A program made the position numbers and the translations under genes. This document shows, piece by piece, positions 1 through 7,359 of a DNA stretch of 56,453 bases (position 1 is its first letter; every line of letters starts with the position of its first letter). A model generated the notes under the pieces. It saw only the letters and a list, made by a program, of their open reading frames with translations, was not told where the DNA came from and made no database searches. This DNA is from an uncultured Methanobrevibacter sp. (GTDB taxonomy: Archaea > Methanobacteriota > Methanobacteria > Methanobacteriales > Methanobacteriaceae). The stretch covers positions 1-56,453 of the forward strand of contig NZ_CAMJUE010000007.1 of assembly GCF_946408925.1 (NCBI RefSeq), written 5' to 3'.

Positions 1-55
1 CAGGTTTAGGACCTGTTGACGCAGGTCTTCCAGGGTTCGAATCCCTGCTCCCGCA
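1..55 (+). tRNA. tRNA-Leu(UAG), 5' part outside the window
   Basis: This is the 3' part of a tRNA. The anticodon loop reads TTTAGGA (positions 5-11), which gives anticodon TAG. Its 3' stem strand CCTGT pairs with CAGG at the window edge. A long variable arm (about 16-30) fits a class II tRNA such as Leu. The T arm is CAGGG-TTCGAAT-CCCTG (31-47), followed by acceptor strand CTCCCGC and discriminator A at 55. CCA is not encoded. Confidence 0.85.
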
Positions 56-89
56 TTCTTACAATTTTTTTATATTAGTTATCATAAAT

Positions 90-162
90 GCCGGGGTAGG
101 GTAGGTGGTCATCCTCCGGGACTGTGGATCCCGGGACTCGGGTTCGAATCTCGGCTCCGGCC
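90..162 (+). tRNA. tRNA-His(GUG)
   Basis: A cloverleaf is readable. Acceptor GCCGGGG (90-96) pairs with CTCCGGC (155-161). The anticodon stem CGGGA/TCCCG encloses loop CTGTGGA, giving anticodon GTG. The T arm is TCGGG-TTCGAAT-CTCGG. The discriminator is C at 162, as expected for His. The base before position 1 is T, so the His-specific G-1 does not appear to be encoded. The next three bases (163-165) are CCA, which may be chance because the other two tRNAs here lack it. Confidence 0.9.
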
Positions 163-261
163 CCATTTATAAAAACTATTCTTATTTTGATATTACTTTT
201 CAAATGCTCTCTCATTTACTTTATATACTTTTAAATTAAGATTATTTAATTGAGTGTTAAT

Positions 262-672
262 ATGGCAAAAAAAGGTTCTGCTGAAGAAAGGGATTTGGTA
301 CATAAATTGTGGGAGAGGAATTTTGCAGCTATGAGGGCTCCAGCATCTGGTGGCGCTACCAAAAGGCCTTTACCTGATGTTTTAGCTGGTAATGGCAAAC
401 TTTATTTAGCAATTGAAGTTAAAACAACTACCAAAGATAAGATTTATATTGAAGAAGAACAGATTTCTGCGCTTTGTGAGTTTTCAAAAATATTCGGTGC
501 TAAACCATATATAGGAGTTAGGTTTAAATACACTAAATGGCTGTTTTTAGAACCTCAAAATACTCCGAGGACCAGAACAGGAAATTATCGTGTTGAAAAG
601 GATTATGCACTGGAAAAAGGATTTGAAATTGATGAAATTGCAGGTATTGACAAACAGATGAAATTTGAATAA
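262..672 (+). CDS. hjc: Holliday junction resolvase Hjc
   Basis: This is an archaeal Holliday-junction resolvase, which cuts four-way DNA junctions during recombination and fork repair. The 136-residue protein carries the family's PD-(D/E)XK nuclease signature: E9 near the N-terminus, the segment RAPASGGA, D39 in LPDVLAG and the E52-x-K54 pair in AIEVKT. The length matches the family. An in-frame TTG lies four codons upstream at 250, but ATG 262 gives the usual MAKKGS-type start and I prefer it. No strong ribosome binding site is visible. It stands alone between two tRNA genes. Confidence 0.92.
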   Translation: MAKKGSAEERDLVHKLWERNFAAMRAPASGGATKRPLPDVLAGNGKLYLAIEVKTTTKDKIYIEEEQISALCEFSKIFGAKPYIGVRFKYTKWLFLEPQNTPRTRTGNYRVEKDYALEKGFEIDEIAGIDKQMKFE

Positions 673-723
673 TTGCAAATATTTATATATTATTAAAATT
701 ATATTTATTACTGTATGTTATGT

Positions 724-872
724 GGGGTTATGGTGTAACCTGGCAGCATCGGGGACTCCAGTTGTCTTATGAAGAATTATACGCGTAACTGAACAGTACC
801 TGTTGTGATGAACAATTGGAGTACTGAGGCAAGAGACATCCCCGGATTGGGGTTCAAATCCCTATGACCCCA
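724..872 (+). tRNA. tRNA-Trp(CCA) with a 76-nt intron
   Basis: Exon 1 is 724-761 and exon 2 is 838-872. Acceptor GGGGTTA pairs with TGACCCC, and the discriminator is A at 872. The anticodon stem GGGGA/TCCCC encloses loop CTCCAG plus A838, giving anticodon CCA. The T arm is TGGGG-TTCAAAT-CCCTA. The intron sits at the canonical 37/38 position. A bulge-helix-bulge can be drawn: bulges AG|T (760-762) and AC|A (836-838) flank a central helix CTCC/AGAG with one C-A mismatch. The inner helix is TGTC/GGCA. Confidence 0.93.
762..837 (+). ncRNA. Box C/D guide RNA forming the tRNA-Trp intron
   Basis: The intron carries all four boxes of a C/D RNA: C at 769-775 (ATGAAGA, one mismatch to consensus), D' CTGA at 789-792, C' GTGATGA at 805-811 and D CTGA at 824-827. 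The helix 763-766/828-831 closes the terminal C/D motif. The guide before D (812-822, ACAATTGGAGT) pairs for 11 bp, with one G-U, to the tRNA's own anticodon region. By the D+5 rule it would place a 2'-O-methyl on C34. This arrangement is established for euryarchaeal pre-tRNA-Trp. The D' guide (776-788) does not match the tRNA. Confidence 0.85.
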
Positions 873-931
873 TTTTTATACAAAACTTTTTTTCAAAAAT
901 TTTAATTACTTTCTTAATTATATTATCTTTT

Positions 932-1537
932 ATGAGTTCAATAGTTTTTATTTTAGGTTATAATATCGATTCTAATTATGTTTTAATTGATGATAATATT
1001 TTAGTGGATACTGGTACTGGATATTATAATGATTATTTATTCTCCAAACTTCGTGAAAATGGTGTTGAACCTGATGATATTGAAATGGTGGTGAATACTC
1101 ATTGTCACTATGATCACATTGGAGGAAATCAGTTTTTCCCAAATGCAAAAATTGCCATTCACAAACATGATGCGCTTTCTGTTAAGAATAAGGACACACT
1201 GGGCACCTCAATGTCTGTTTTTGACAATCCAGGCAACTGCAGAGTGGATATTGAATTGGAAGATGGCGATGACATTGCTGATTTTAATGTAATTCACACT
1301 CCCGGCCATACAAAAGGCGGAATATGTCTGTGGGATGGTGAAAACCTGATATCCGGCGACACTATATTTGCAGGTGGTGGAGTCGGTAGAATGGACATCG
1401 GCGGAGATTATCAGGACATGAAAAACAGTGTTAAAAAGCTAACTGAACTTGATGTGAAAAACATCTTTCCCGGTCATGGTCCGCATGTGGAAGGTAATGG
1501 AAAAGATCATATTAAAATGTCTTATTCCATGCTTTAA
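932..1537 (+). CDS. MBL-fold metallo-hydrolase (glyoxalase II-like)
   Basis: This is a cytosolic metallo-beta-lactamase-fold hydrolase of 201 residues, the size of the short glyoxalase II-like branch. The dinuclear metal site is complete: H57-x-H59-x-D61-H62 in THCHYDHIGG, H126 in TPGH, D143 in SGDTIF and H182 in PGHG. The substrate cannot be told from sequence; thioester or lactone hydrolysis is typical of relatives. The ATG follows an AT-rich stretch with no ribosome binding site, so it may be leaderless. Its 3' end overlaps the convergent trkA by 4 bp. Confidence 0.85.
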   Translation: MSSIVFILGYNIDSNYVLIDDNILVDTGTGYYNDYLFSKLRENGVEPDDIEMVVNTHCHYDHIGGNQFFPNAKIAIHKHDALSVKNKDTLGTSMSVFDNPGNCRVDIELEDGDDIADFNVIHTPGHTKGGICLWDGENLISGDTIFAGGGVGRMDIGGDYQDMKNSVKKLTELDVKNIFPGHGPHVEGNGKDHIKMSYSML

Positions 1538-2184
1538 TTTTCTAATTTTTTAGAAACTTTTTTCAGATTGCCTCTTTTGACTAGAATGGATATCTTTTCA
1601 CCGCGTGCAATTATATTGTCAGGCTGCGGAATTACTAATTTTCCATTTTGATAAGTGGCAATTATAATATATTCTTTTGTTGGGGATATTTCTTTAAATC
1701 GTTTTCCAACAATTTTATCATTTGTTATTGTCATTTCCATGATTTCAGCATCACCTTCTCCCAATGTTGTTAATTTTGCCACATGAGGATTGGTTACATA
1801 CTGCTGCAGTTGCAGTGCTGCTGCAACTTCTGGGCTGATTACTTGATCAATGCCCACTTCTTTGAATGCTTCTTCATGATCAGGGTTACTTACACGAGCA
1901 ACTATACGTTCAACATCGTATTTTCTGACTAATATGCATGAAAGTAGATTGGCTTCATCGTTTCCTGTAGCAGCTATGAAAACATCTGCATCTTCAATAT
2001 TAGTCTCTTCAAGCAATTTGGAGTTTGTTCCATTTCCGTTTATAACTAATGCATCTAAATCTGTTGCTACTTCGTTACATAATGCTTCATCACTTTCAAT
2101 TAAAGTAATGTCATTTCCGTCTTCACTTAATAAATTTGCAAGGGTAAATCCTACACGGCCTGCTCCCATAATAATAATGTACAT
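1534..2184 (-). CDS. trkA: Trk/Ktr potassium uptake regulatory subunit TrkA
   Basis: This is the cytoplasmic nucleotide-binding gating subunit of a TrkH-type K+ uptake system. Its 216 residues contain one RCK_N Rossmann domain with GAGRVG at 7-12 and the acidic ribose-binding position in TLIESD. A C-terminal RCK_C domain covers about residues 130-216. ATG at 2184 follows a good GGTGAT ribosome binding site. It lies 56 bp downstream of trkH on the same strand, so the two are probably one transcript. Confidence 0.9.
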   Translation of the reverse strand: MYIIIMGAGRVGFTLANLLSEDGNDITLIESDEALCNEVATDLDALVINGNGTNSKLLEETNIEDADVFIAATGNDEANLLSCILVRKYDVERIVARVSNPDHEEAFKEVGIDQVISPEVAAALQLQQYVTNPHVAKLTTLGEGDAEIMEMTITNDKIVGKRFKEISPTKEYIIIATYQNGKLVIPQPDNIIARGEKISILVKRGNLKKVSKKLEN

Positions 2185-2240
2185 TTAATCACCCAACAAA
2201 ATATTGAATAATCAATATTTAATTTATGACAATATAAAGT

Positions 2241-3674
2241 TTATCTTTTAAATATTTCAAAACCTGCTCTCAATGTAATCAATACTGGATAAATTTCCAA
2301 TCTTCCCGCCCACATGTCGAACAGGCTGACAACTTTTATCGCTGGGTGCAGTGTATGGTTTATTATTCCAAGTTCCAGACCGTTGTTTCCCTGCAGAGAC
2401 ATTGCGGCAAATAAACTTTTAAATGGATCATATCCGACTAAACAGAACAGTGCCCATGTAAACATGATGAACATCATGTATAGTGTTATGAAATTTCCGG
2501 CCTGTCCAATTGCTTTTTCAGGTATTTTATGTCCGTTTAACTTTATAGGTACGATTCTGCCTTCCGGAGATAAGATTTCCCTGATGTGTCTGTAGATTCC
2601 CTTAAAATAAGTTATCATTCGTACAAGTTTAATTGCCCCTACAGTAGAACCGTTTGACCCTCCGGTTAACATGAGGCACATTAAACATATGATGACAAAT
2701 GACGGCCATCCGGCCATGACATTTGCAGGGGCGACACTGGCTCCGGTTGTTGTTATTGCAGACACCACAGTGAACAGCAATTCCATCGGAACAATATTTG
2801 AAACAAGATAAAGCATTAATGTAACTATGGCAATGACTGTAATTATAATTTTAAATTGCAGATCATTTATTAATGATTTTCCTCTTGTTTTGATAACCTT
2901 ATAATGGACCATGAAGCTTGTAGCACCAAGTATCATTAAAATGATTGAAATAAAATAGATTACGTCATCGTGGTAAAAGCCCATGTTTGCATTTTTAATA
3001 CCCATTCCTCCTGTGGATACAATATGGAATGTATTACAAAGGGCATCAAAAGGAGGCATTCCTGCAAGCAGATACAGGATTATTCCCGCAATTGTATATA
3101 TTGCATAGATTTCGAAGGTTTTTTTAAGTGTGGTTTTAATACTTGGTTTTAATCGTTCTTCACGCGCTTCTGAATGGTACAGTGTGGATGATACAGAACC
3201 TGGTTTTGTCAAAACTCCAATCACCATAACGACCACTCCCAAACCGCCAATCCATTGTTCTAATGCTCTAAAAAAAAGTATGCTGTGAGGCAGGATTTCA
3301 ACATTGTCGAACATGGTTATTCCAGTACCTGTTAAAGCGGACATGCTTTCAAAAATAGCGTCTAGGAGGGGTATGTTTGTTGCAAGTGTAAAAACCAGTC
3401 CTCCGATGAGGCTTGCCCATAACCATGCAAATGATGAAATAATCATCCCATGCTTAATCCGTATTTTTTTGTTTTCAACATCTTTAAAATAATTCATGGA
3501 AAAGTATCCTAAAGATATGGAAATAAGTGCAGGGATGATAAAACTGACTAAATCAAACTCGAAATAAATCAAATCAAATATTAATGGGATAATGCACATT
3601 AAACCTATCCCAATCATCAGTATTCCTGAGTTTCTAGTAACAATTTTCAAATCAGTTTTAGTAATATACCTCAT
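2241..3674 (-). CDS. trkH: TrkH/KtrB-family potassium transporter, membrane subunit
   Basis: This is the ion-conducting membrane subunit paired with TrkA (477 residues). The four pore repeats show the family's filter glycines in order: ALTGTGITMF, IVSTGGMG, ITTTGAS and LQGNNG. Many hydrophobic segments surround them. It is the first gene of the trkH-trkA unit and is divergent from the flippase-like gene, with 67 bp of very AT-rich shared promoter region between them. Family length is usual. Whether it works with H+ or Na+ cannot be read from the sequence. Confidence 0.9.
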   Translation of the reverse strand: MRYITKTDLKIVTRNSGILMIGIGLMCIIPLIFDLIYFEFDLVSFIIPALISISLGYFSMNYFKDVENKKIRIKHGMIISSFAWLWASLIGGLVFTLATNIPLLDAIFESMSALTGTGITMFDNVEILPHSILFFRALEQWIGGLGVVVMVIGVLTKPGSVSSTLYHSEAREERLKPSIKTTLKKTFEIYAIYTIAGIILYLLAGMPPFDALCNTFHIVSTGGMGIKNANMGFYHDDVIYFISIILMILGATSFMVHYKVIKTRGKSLINDLQFKIIITVIAIVTLMLYLVSNIVPMELLFTVVSAITTTGASVAPANVMAGWPSFVIICLMCLMLTGGSNGSTVGAIKLVRMITYFKGIYRHIREILSPEGRIVPIKLNGHKIPEKAIGQAGNFITLYMMFIMFTWALFCLVGYDPFKSLFAAMSLQGNNGLELGIINHTLHPAIKVVSLFDMWAGRLEIYPVLITLRAGFEIFKR

Positions 3675-3741
3675 TATTTGTATAGTTTGAATAAATTTCT
3701 ATATAAACTTATAAGTATTATATTGTATAATTTATTATATA
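3675..3741. promoter_or_regulatory. Divergent promoter region between trkH and the flippase-like gene
   Basis: Sixty-seven bases, nearly all A/T, separate two divergent start codons. TATA-like stretches occur on both strands (for example CTATATAAAC around 3699-3708 and TTATTATATA just before 3742). The room is too small for separate regulatory zones. No strong ribosome binding site is visible for either gene. Confidence 0.4.
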
Positions 3742-4806
3742 ATGGACAGAAAAACTATCTTGCTTTTGGGGATAAGTGTCATTATCCTTTTAATAATGTT
3801 GTGGTTTGTAGGTATAGAACAGGTTATTGAGGCTTTAAAATTAGCAAATTTAAGTATAATAGCTTTAGCTATAGTCACACAAATAGTAACATATTTCTTA
3901 TATACATTAAGATGGCAAATCCTCAACAAGTTAGCAAATATGGATGTTAGCATCACTAAATTGCTGCCTATGGTGCTGGTTGGTCTTGCAGTAAACAACA
4001 TCACTCCTTCAGGACGTGGTGGGGGAGAGCCTGTAAGGGCATATATTCTCGCCAAAGAAAATGATTATCAAATGGAGGAAACATTTGCAACAGTTGTAGC
4101 GGATAGGGCACTGGATACATTTCCTTTTGTTGTATTGGCCACTATAACAATCGCTGCAATGGCATTGTATTTTGATTTTGACACTTGGTTGCTTGTTGTA
4201 ATGATTTTGGCGGTTATCGGTATTGTTGTGGTGTTGGGTGTCTTAATTTATATGTGTATCAATCCGGGATTCGGAAAACGTGTTGACGGGTGGATTATTG
4301 GATTGGTTAGAAGATTCTATAAGAAAAACTCTGAAGAATTGGAAGAAAAAATACATGGAATTATTTTCGGTTTTCAAGACACTATGAAACTGCTGATTTC
4401 TAATAAGAAAGTTTTATACTATACTATCCCATTATCATTCCTTATATGGGTTTTTGAAATAATTAGGGTATATCTTGTCTTCCTTGCTTTCGGAGCAAAT
4501 GTTAATCTGATTGTAATAGGTGAGGTGTTTATTGTAGCGTCTCTTGTCGGTATGATTCCTCTGCTTCCGGGAGGTCTTGGAGCTGTTGACGGAATGATGA
4601 TTATCTTTTATTCAGCGGCCGGAATTTCCTCATCAGTCAGTGCGGCAGCAACAGTTATTGAAAGGCTGATTTCATTTTGGATGGTTACAATATTGGGTTT
4701 GGTTATCCTGCCAAAATATGGTTCATCAATATGGGATAAGATTTCATTGGGATCTTCTGAAGAAATTGAAGAGTCACTAAGTGAAGAATTAAAAGATGAT
4801 GGTTAG
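3742..4806 (+). CDS. Flippase-like integral membrane protein (UPF0104 / LPG_synthase_TM family)
   Basis: A 354-residue multipass protein with about eight hydrophobic segments and the family's conserved loop TPSGRGGGEPVRAY (residues about 90-103) and GGLGAVDGMM near 275-285. Relatives include the membrane domain of lysylphosphatidylglycerol synthase and archaeal AglD-like proteins, and many are annotated as 'flippase-like'. A role in moving or building lipid-linked sugars is inferred from family and context: an acyltransferase follows 2 bp later and glycosyltransferases follow that. The C-terminus is acidic and Ser/Glu-rich. Confidence 0.8.
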   Translation: MDRKTILLLGISVIILLIMLWFVGIEQVIEALKLANLSIIALAIVTQIVTYFLYTLRWQILNKLANMDVSITKLLPMVLVGLAVNNITPSGRGGGEPVRAYILAKENDYQMEETFATVVADRALDTFPFVVLATITIAAMALYFDFDTWLLVVMILAVIGIVVVLGVLIYMCINPGFGKRVDGWIIGLVRRFYKKNSEELEEKIHGIIFGFQDTMKLLISNKKVLYYTIPLSFLIWVFEIIRVYLVFLAFGANVNLIVIGEVFIVASLVGMIPLLPGGLGAVDGMMIIFYSAAGISSSVSAAATVIERLISFWMVTILGLVILPKYGSSIWDKISLGSSEEIEESLSEELKDDG

Positions 4807-4808
4807 TT

Positions 4809-5873
4809 ATGAATAATAAGACAGATCGTATTTTTTATTTGGATGTATTGAGGGCAGTGGCTATCTTATGCGTTGTTTTGTTGCATGTTGCCTGTCATAT
4901 GGAAGAAATTATTAATTTCAACAGTTCAACCATTTATTCGTTTAGCGGTCTTTTTGTTATATTCTCAAAGAATTTTTTCACAATAGGAGTTGACCTGTTT
5001 TTAATATTGTCCGGTGCTTTATTGTTGGGTCGGGACTGGAATATAAGGGAGTTTCTTTTAAAAAGGGTTCCCCGCCTGGTGAAACCGTTTCTTTTTTGGT
5101 CATTAATATTTAGCATAATGCTTATTGTGTCTTCTTTTTTAATACCAAGTATTAATTTTGTCACTAAATTCGGTATTTTTGACATGCTGAATGTGTTTTG
5201 GGATACATTAATGTGTAAAGCTCCAGGATCTGCGGTTTACTGGTTCTTCTGGATGATGCTTGGAGTATATCTGCTGATGCCGGTTTTCAATAAATGGGTA
5301 AAACATGCCAAAATGTTTGAACTGGAGTATTTCCTTGTCCTTTGGATTATTTCAACAGTATTTGACTATACTATAATGCAGCCATGTCCAATTAAATTGT
5401 CATATTTCATAAGTCCGATAGGATTGGTTGTTTTGGGATATTATTTAAGATACACTGAACGCAGAGTGTTCAACAGTTCAATTATTGCAGTTCTATTAAT
5501 CATCATTTCAAATGTGATAATGTTTGCTTATGCATATCATGTTGTCGGCAACGACCTTTCATTTTATTTCAACAGATATTCTGTTTTGGAAATTATGGAA
5601 GTGATTGGAGTATTCTGTCTTATTAAGACATGTTCCGTTTTCAATAATCCGAAAAGTTCAATTGTGAGAAAAATAATCCCTTCAATAGCGGTGTGCAGTT
5701 ATGGAATATATCTGATTCACAGTCAAATCGTCATGGTGGTCAGAAAACTTTTACCTGGCTCATTAAATCACACTGCTGAATATGTTATTTTGTTGTTTGC
5801 CGGTTTTATTGTATCATGGGTTATAATTCTTATTTTAACTAAAATACCTTATGTTAATGAATATGTAGGGTAA
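4809..5873 (+). CDS. Membrane-bound acyltransferase (acyltransferase family 3)
   Basis: A 354-residue polytopic protein of the O-acyltransferase 3 family, which moves acetyl or other acyl groups onto cell-surface sugars. The N-terminal signature is present: YLDVLRAVAILCVVLLHV with the family His in the first membrane segment, then the R-rich cytoplasmic loop (LKRVPRLVKPF) after the second. About ten membrane segments follow. It starts 2 bp after the flippase-like gene, so the two are probably co-transcribed. The acceptor is unknown; a glycan of the envelope is the natural guess. Confidence 0.8.
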   Translation: MNNKTDRIFYLDVLRAVAILCVVLLHVACHMEEIINFNSSTIYSFSGLFVIFSKNFFTIGVDLFLILSGALLLGRDWNIREFLLKRVPRLVKPFLFWSLIFSIMLIVSSFLIPSINFVTKFGIFDMLNVFWDTLMCKAPGSAVYWFFWMMLGVYLLMPVFNKWVKHAKMFELEYFLVLWIISTVFDYTIMQPCPIKLSYFISPIGLVVLGYYLRYTERRVFNSSIIAVLLIIISNVIMFAYAYHVVGNDLSFYFNRYSVLEIMEVIGVFCLIKTCSVFNNPKSSIVRKIIPSIAVCSYGIYLIHSQIVMVVRKLLPGSLNHTAEYVILLFAGFIVSWVIILILTKIPYVNEYVG

Positions 5874-5921
5874 AATAATGCCCATTTTTAAATTTACATG
5901 AGGGTTAATTAACATATATAT

Positions 5922-5943
5922 TATATAATATTCATATTATATA
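5922..5943. promoter_or_regulatory. 22-bp palindrome in the promoter of the GtrB-like operon
   Basis: TATATAATAT (5922-5931) and ATATTATATA (5934-5943) form a perfect 10-bp inverted repeat with a 2-bp spacer. It sits in the 123-bp gap before the glycosyltransferase gene and overlaps the only good TATA-like sequence. It could be an operator or simply a symmetrical TATA region. Confidence 0.4.
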
Positions 5944-5996
5944 TTGACTGATTTATCGTTATTTTTTCAAGTAATTTAAATGATTAGTGATGAGAA

Positions 5997-6959
5997 ATGG
6001 ATGAAAATAATAATGTTCCTATATTGTATTTGATTTTGCCTTGCTTTAATGAGGAGGAAATTTTATTAAAGACAACTGAAGAAACCGACAAGAAAATAAA
6101 TCAGTTAATTGAGCAGGATAAAATTTCTAATTTAAGCAGGGTTTTGTATGTTGACGATGGATCAATTGACAATACCTGGAATATAATTGAAGACATTCAT
6201 TCACAAAATAAAAGGTTTTGCGGATTAAAGTTTTCTAAAAATAAAGGACATCAAAACGCATTATTTGCAGGGTTGATGTTTGCCAAAGACAAATCAGATA
6301 TTACCATAAGTATGGATGCCGATTTGCAGGACGACCTGGATGTCATAGATGAAATGATAAATGAATACGGTAAAGGTTCCCAGATTGTATACGGCATTAG
6401 AAGTTCCAGACAAAGCGATTCATTTTTTAAAAAATTCACTGCAGAAAATTTCTACAGATTCATGGCTTTTTTAGGAGTGGAAATAGTATTTAATCATGCC
6501 GATTGCCGATTAATGAGTAAAAAATCACTTAATGCTCTTGAAGAATATGAAGAAGTGAATTTATTTTTAAGGGGAATTGTTCCACAGTTAGGTTTTAAAA
6601 CCAGCAATGTTTATTATGAAAGAAATAAAAGGGAATTAGGCCAATCAAAATATCCTTTTAAGAAGATGGTTAAATTTGCATTTGAAGGAATAACCTCTTT
6701 TTCCATTCGGCCTTTAAAAATGATTACTTCTCTTGGTTTTATAATGGCGATTTTCAGTTTTATTGTGATGGTATATGCATTAATTGTTAAAATATTGGGG
6801 TCTGCCGTTTCGGGTTGGACATTTATCATTATTTCCATCTGGCTTGTATCCGGAATACAAATGTTGTCTATAGGAATACTCGGAGAATATGTGGGTAAAA
6901 TGTATATTGAAACGAAAAAACGTCCAAGATACATTATAGAAAAGGAACTATTCGATTAA
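5997..6959 (+). CDS. GtrB/DPM1-like family 2 glycosyltransferase
   Basis: This enzyme is expected to load a sugar from a nucleotide donor onto a polyprenyl phosphate at the cytoplasmic face. Its 320 residues comprise a GT-A domain (about 1-225) with LPCFNEEE, VDDGSIDNT, NKGHQNAL and the metal-binding MDADLQDD (DxD). The acceptor-loop motif RELGQSKYPF follows, and two C-terminal membrane helices cover about 235-300. This architecture is GtrB/PglH-like. It is the first gene of a tight unit with a GtrA protein (10 bp gap) and a multipass protein. The sugar is unknown. Confidence 0.85.
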   Translation: MDENNNVPILYLILPCFNEEEILLKTTEETDKKINQLIEQDKISNLSRVLYVDDGSIDNTWNIIEDIHSQNKRFCGLKFSKNKGHQNALFAGLMFAKDKSDITISMDADLQDDLDVIDEMINEYGKGSQIVYGIRSSRQSDSFFKKFTAENFYRFMAFLGVEIVFNHADCRLMSKKSLNALEEYEEVNLFLRGIVPQLGFKTSNVYYERNKRELGQSKYPFKKMVKFAFEGITSFSIRPLKMITSLGFIMAIFSFIVMVYALIVKILGSAVSGWTFIIISIWLVSGIQMLSIGILGEYVGKMYIETKKRPRYIIEKELFD

Positions 6960-6969
6960 TTGGTGTAAC

Positions 6970-7353
6970 ATGAAACTTGGAAGAGAAATAATATTATATG
7001 TGATTTTTGGAGTTTTAACAACACTTGTCAATTTTGTTACATATATCTTTTTTGTAAGGTTTTTAAACATTAATTATCTGATATCCAATGTCCTTGCATG
7101 GTTTTTCTCGGTATTGTTTGCCTATGTTACCAATAAAATATGGGTATTTGAAAGTAAAAATAAGAATATCCTAAGGGAAATGTCTCTGTTTTTTGGAGGA
7201 CGTCTCTTTTCGGGTGTTGTTGACACAGGATTGATGTATGTGCTTATTGATATTTTATCCGTAGGCGATTTAATATCAAAAATCATTATTCAGGTTATTG
7301 TAGTTATATTAAATTATGTTATAAGTAAAATTATTGTATTTAAAAAGGAATGA
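6970..7353 (+). CDS. GtrA family membrane protein
   Basis: A 127-residue protein with four membrane helices and the GtrA signature (FGVLTTLVNFVTY near the N-terminus, the FVTNKIWVFESK-like loop in the middle, and a matching IIVFKK end). GtrA proteins are thought to flip polyprenyl-phosphate sugars made by a GtrB partner, which is the adjacent upstream gene. Length and spacing (10 bp before, 6 bp after) match classical gtrA-gtrB-gtr(type) modules. Confidence 0.85.
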   Translation: MKLGREIILYVIFGVLTTLVNFVTYIFFVRFLNINYLISNVLAWFFSVLFAYVTNKIWVFESKNKNILREMSLFFGGRLFSGVVDTGLMYVLIDILSVGDLISKIIIQVIVVILNYVISKIIVFKKE

Positions 7354-7359
7354 GGTAAT

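Noticed and set aside
250-261. TTG 250 as the hjc start
   Set aside because: It adds only SVN before the usual MAKKGS start and has no ribosome binding site advantage.
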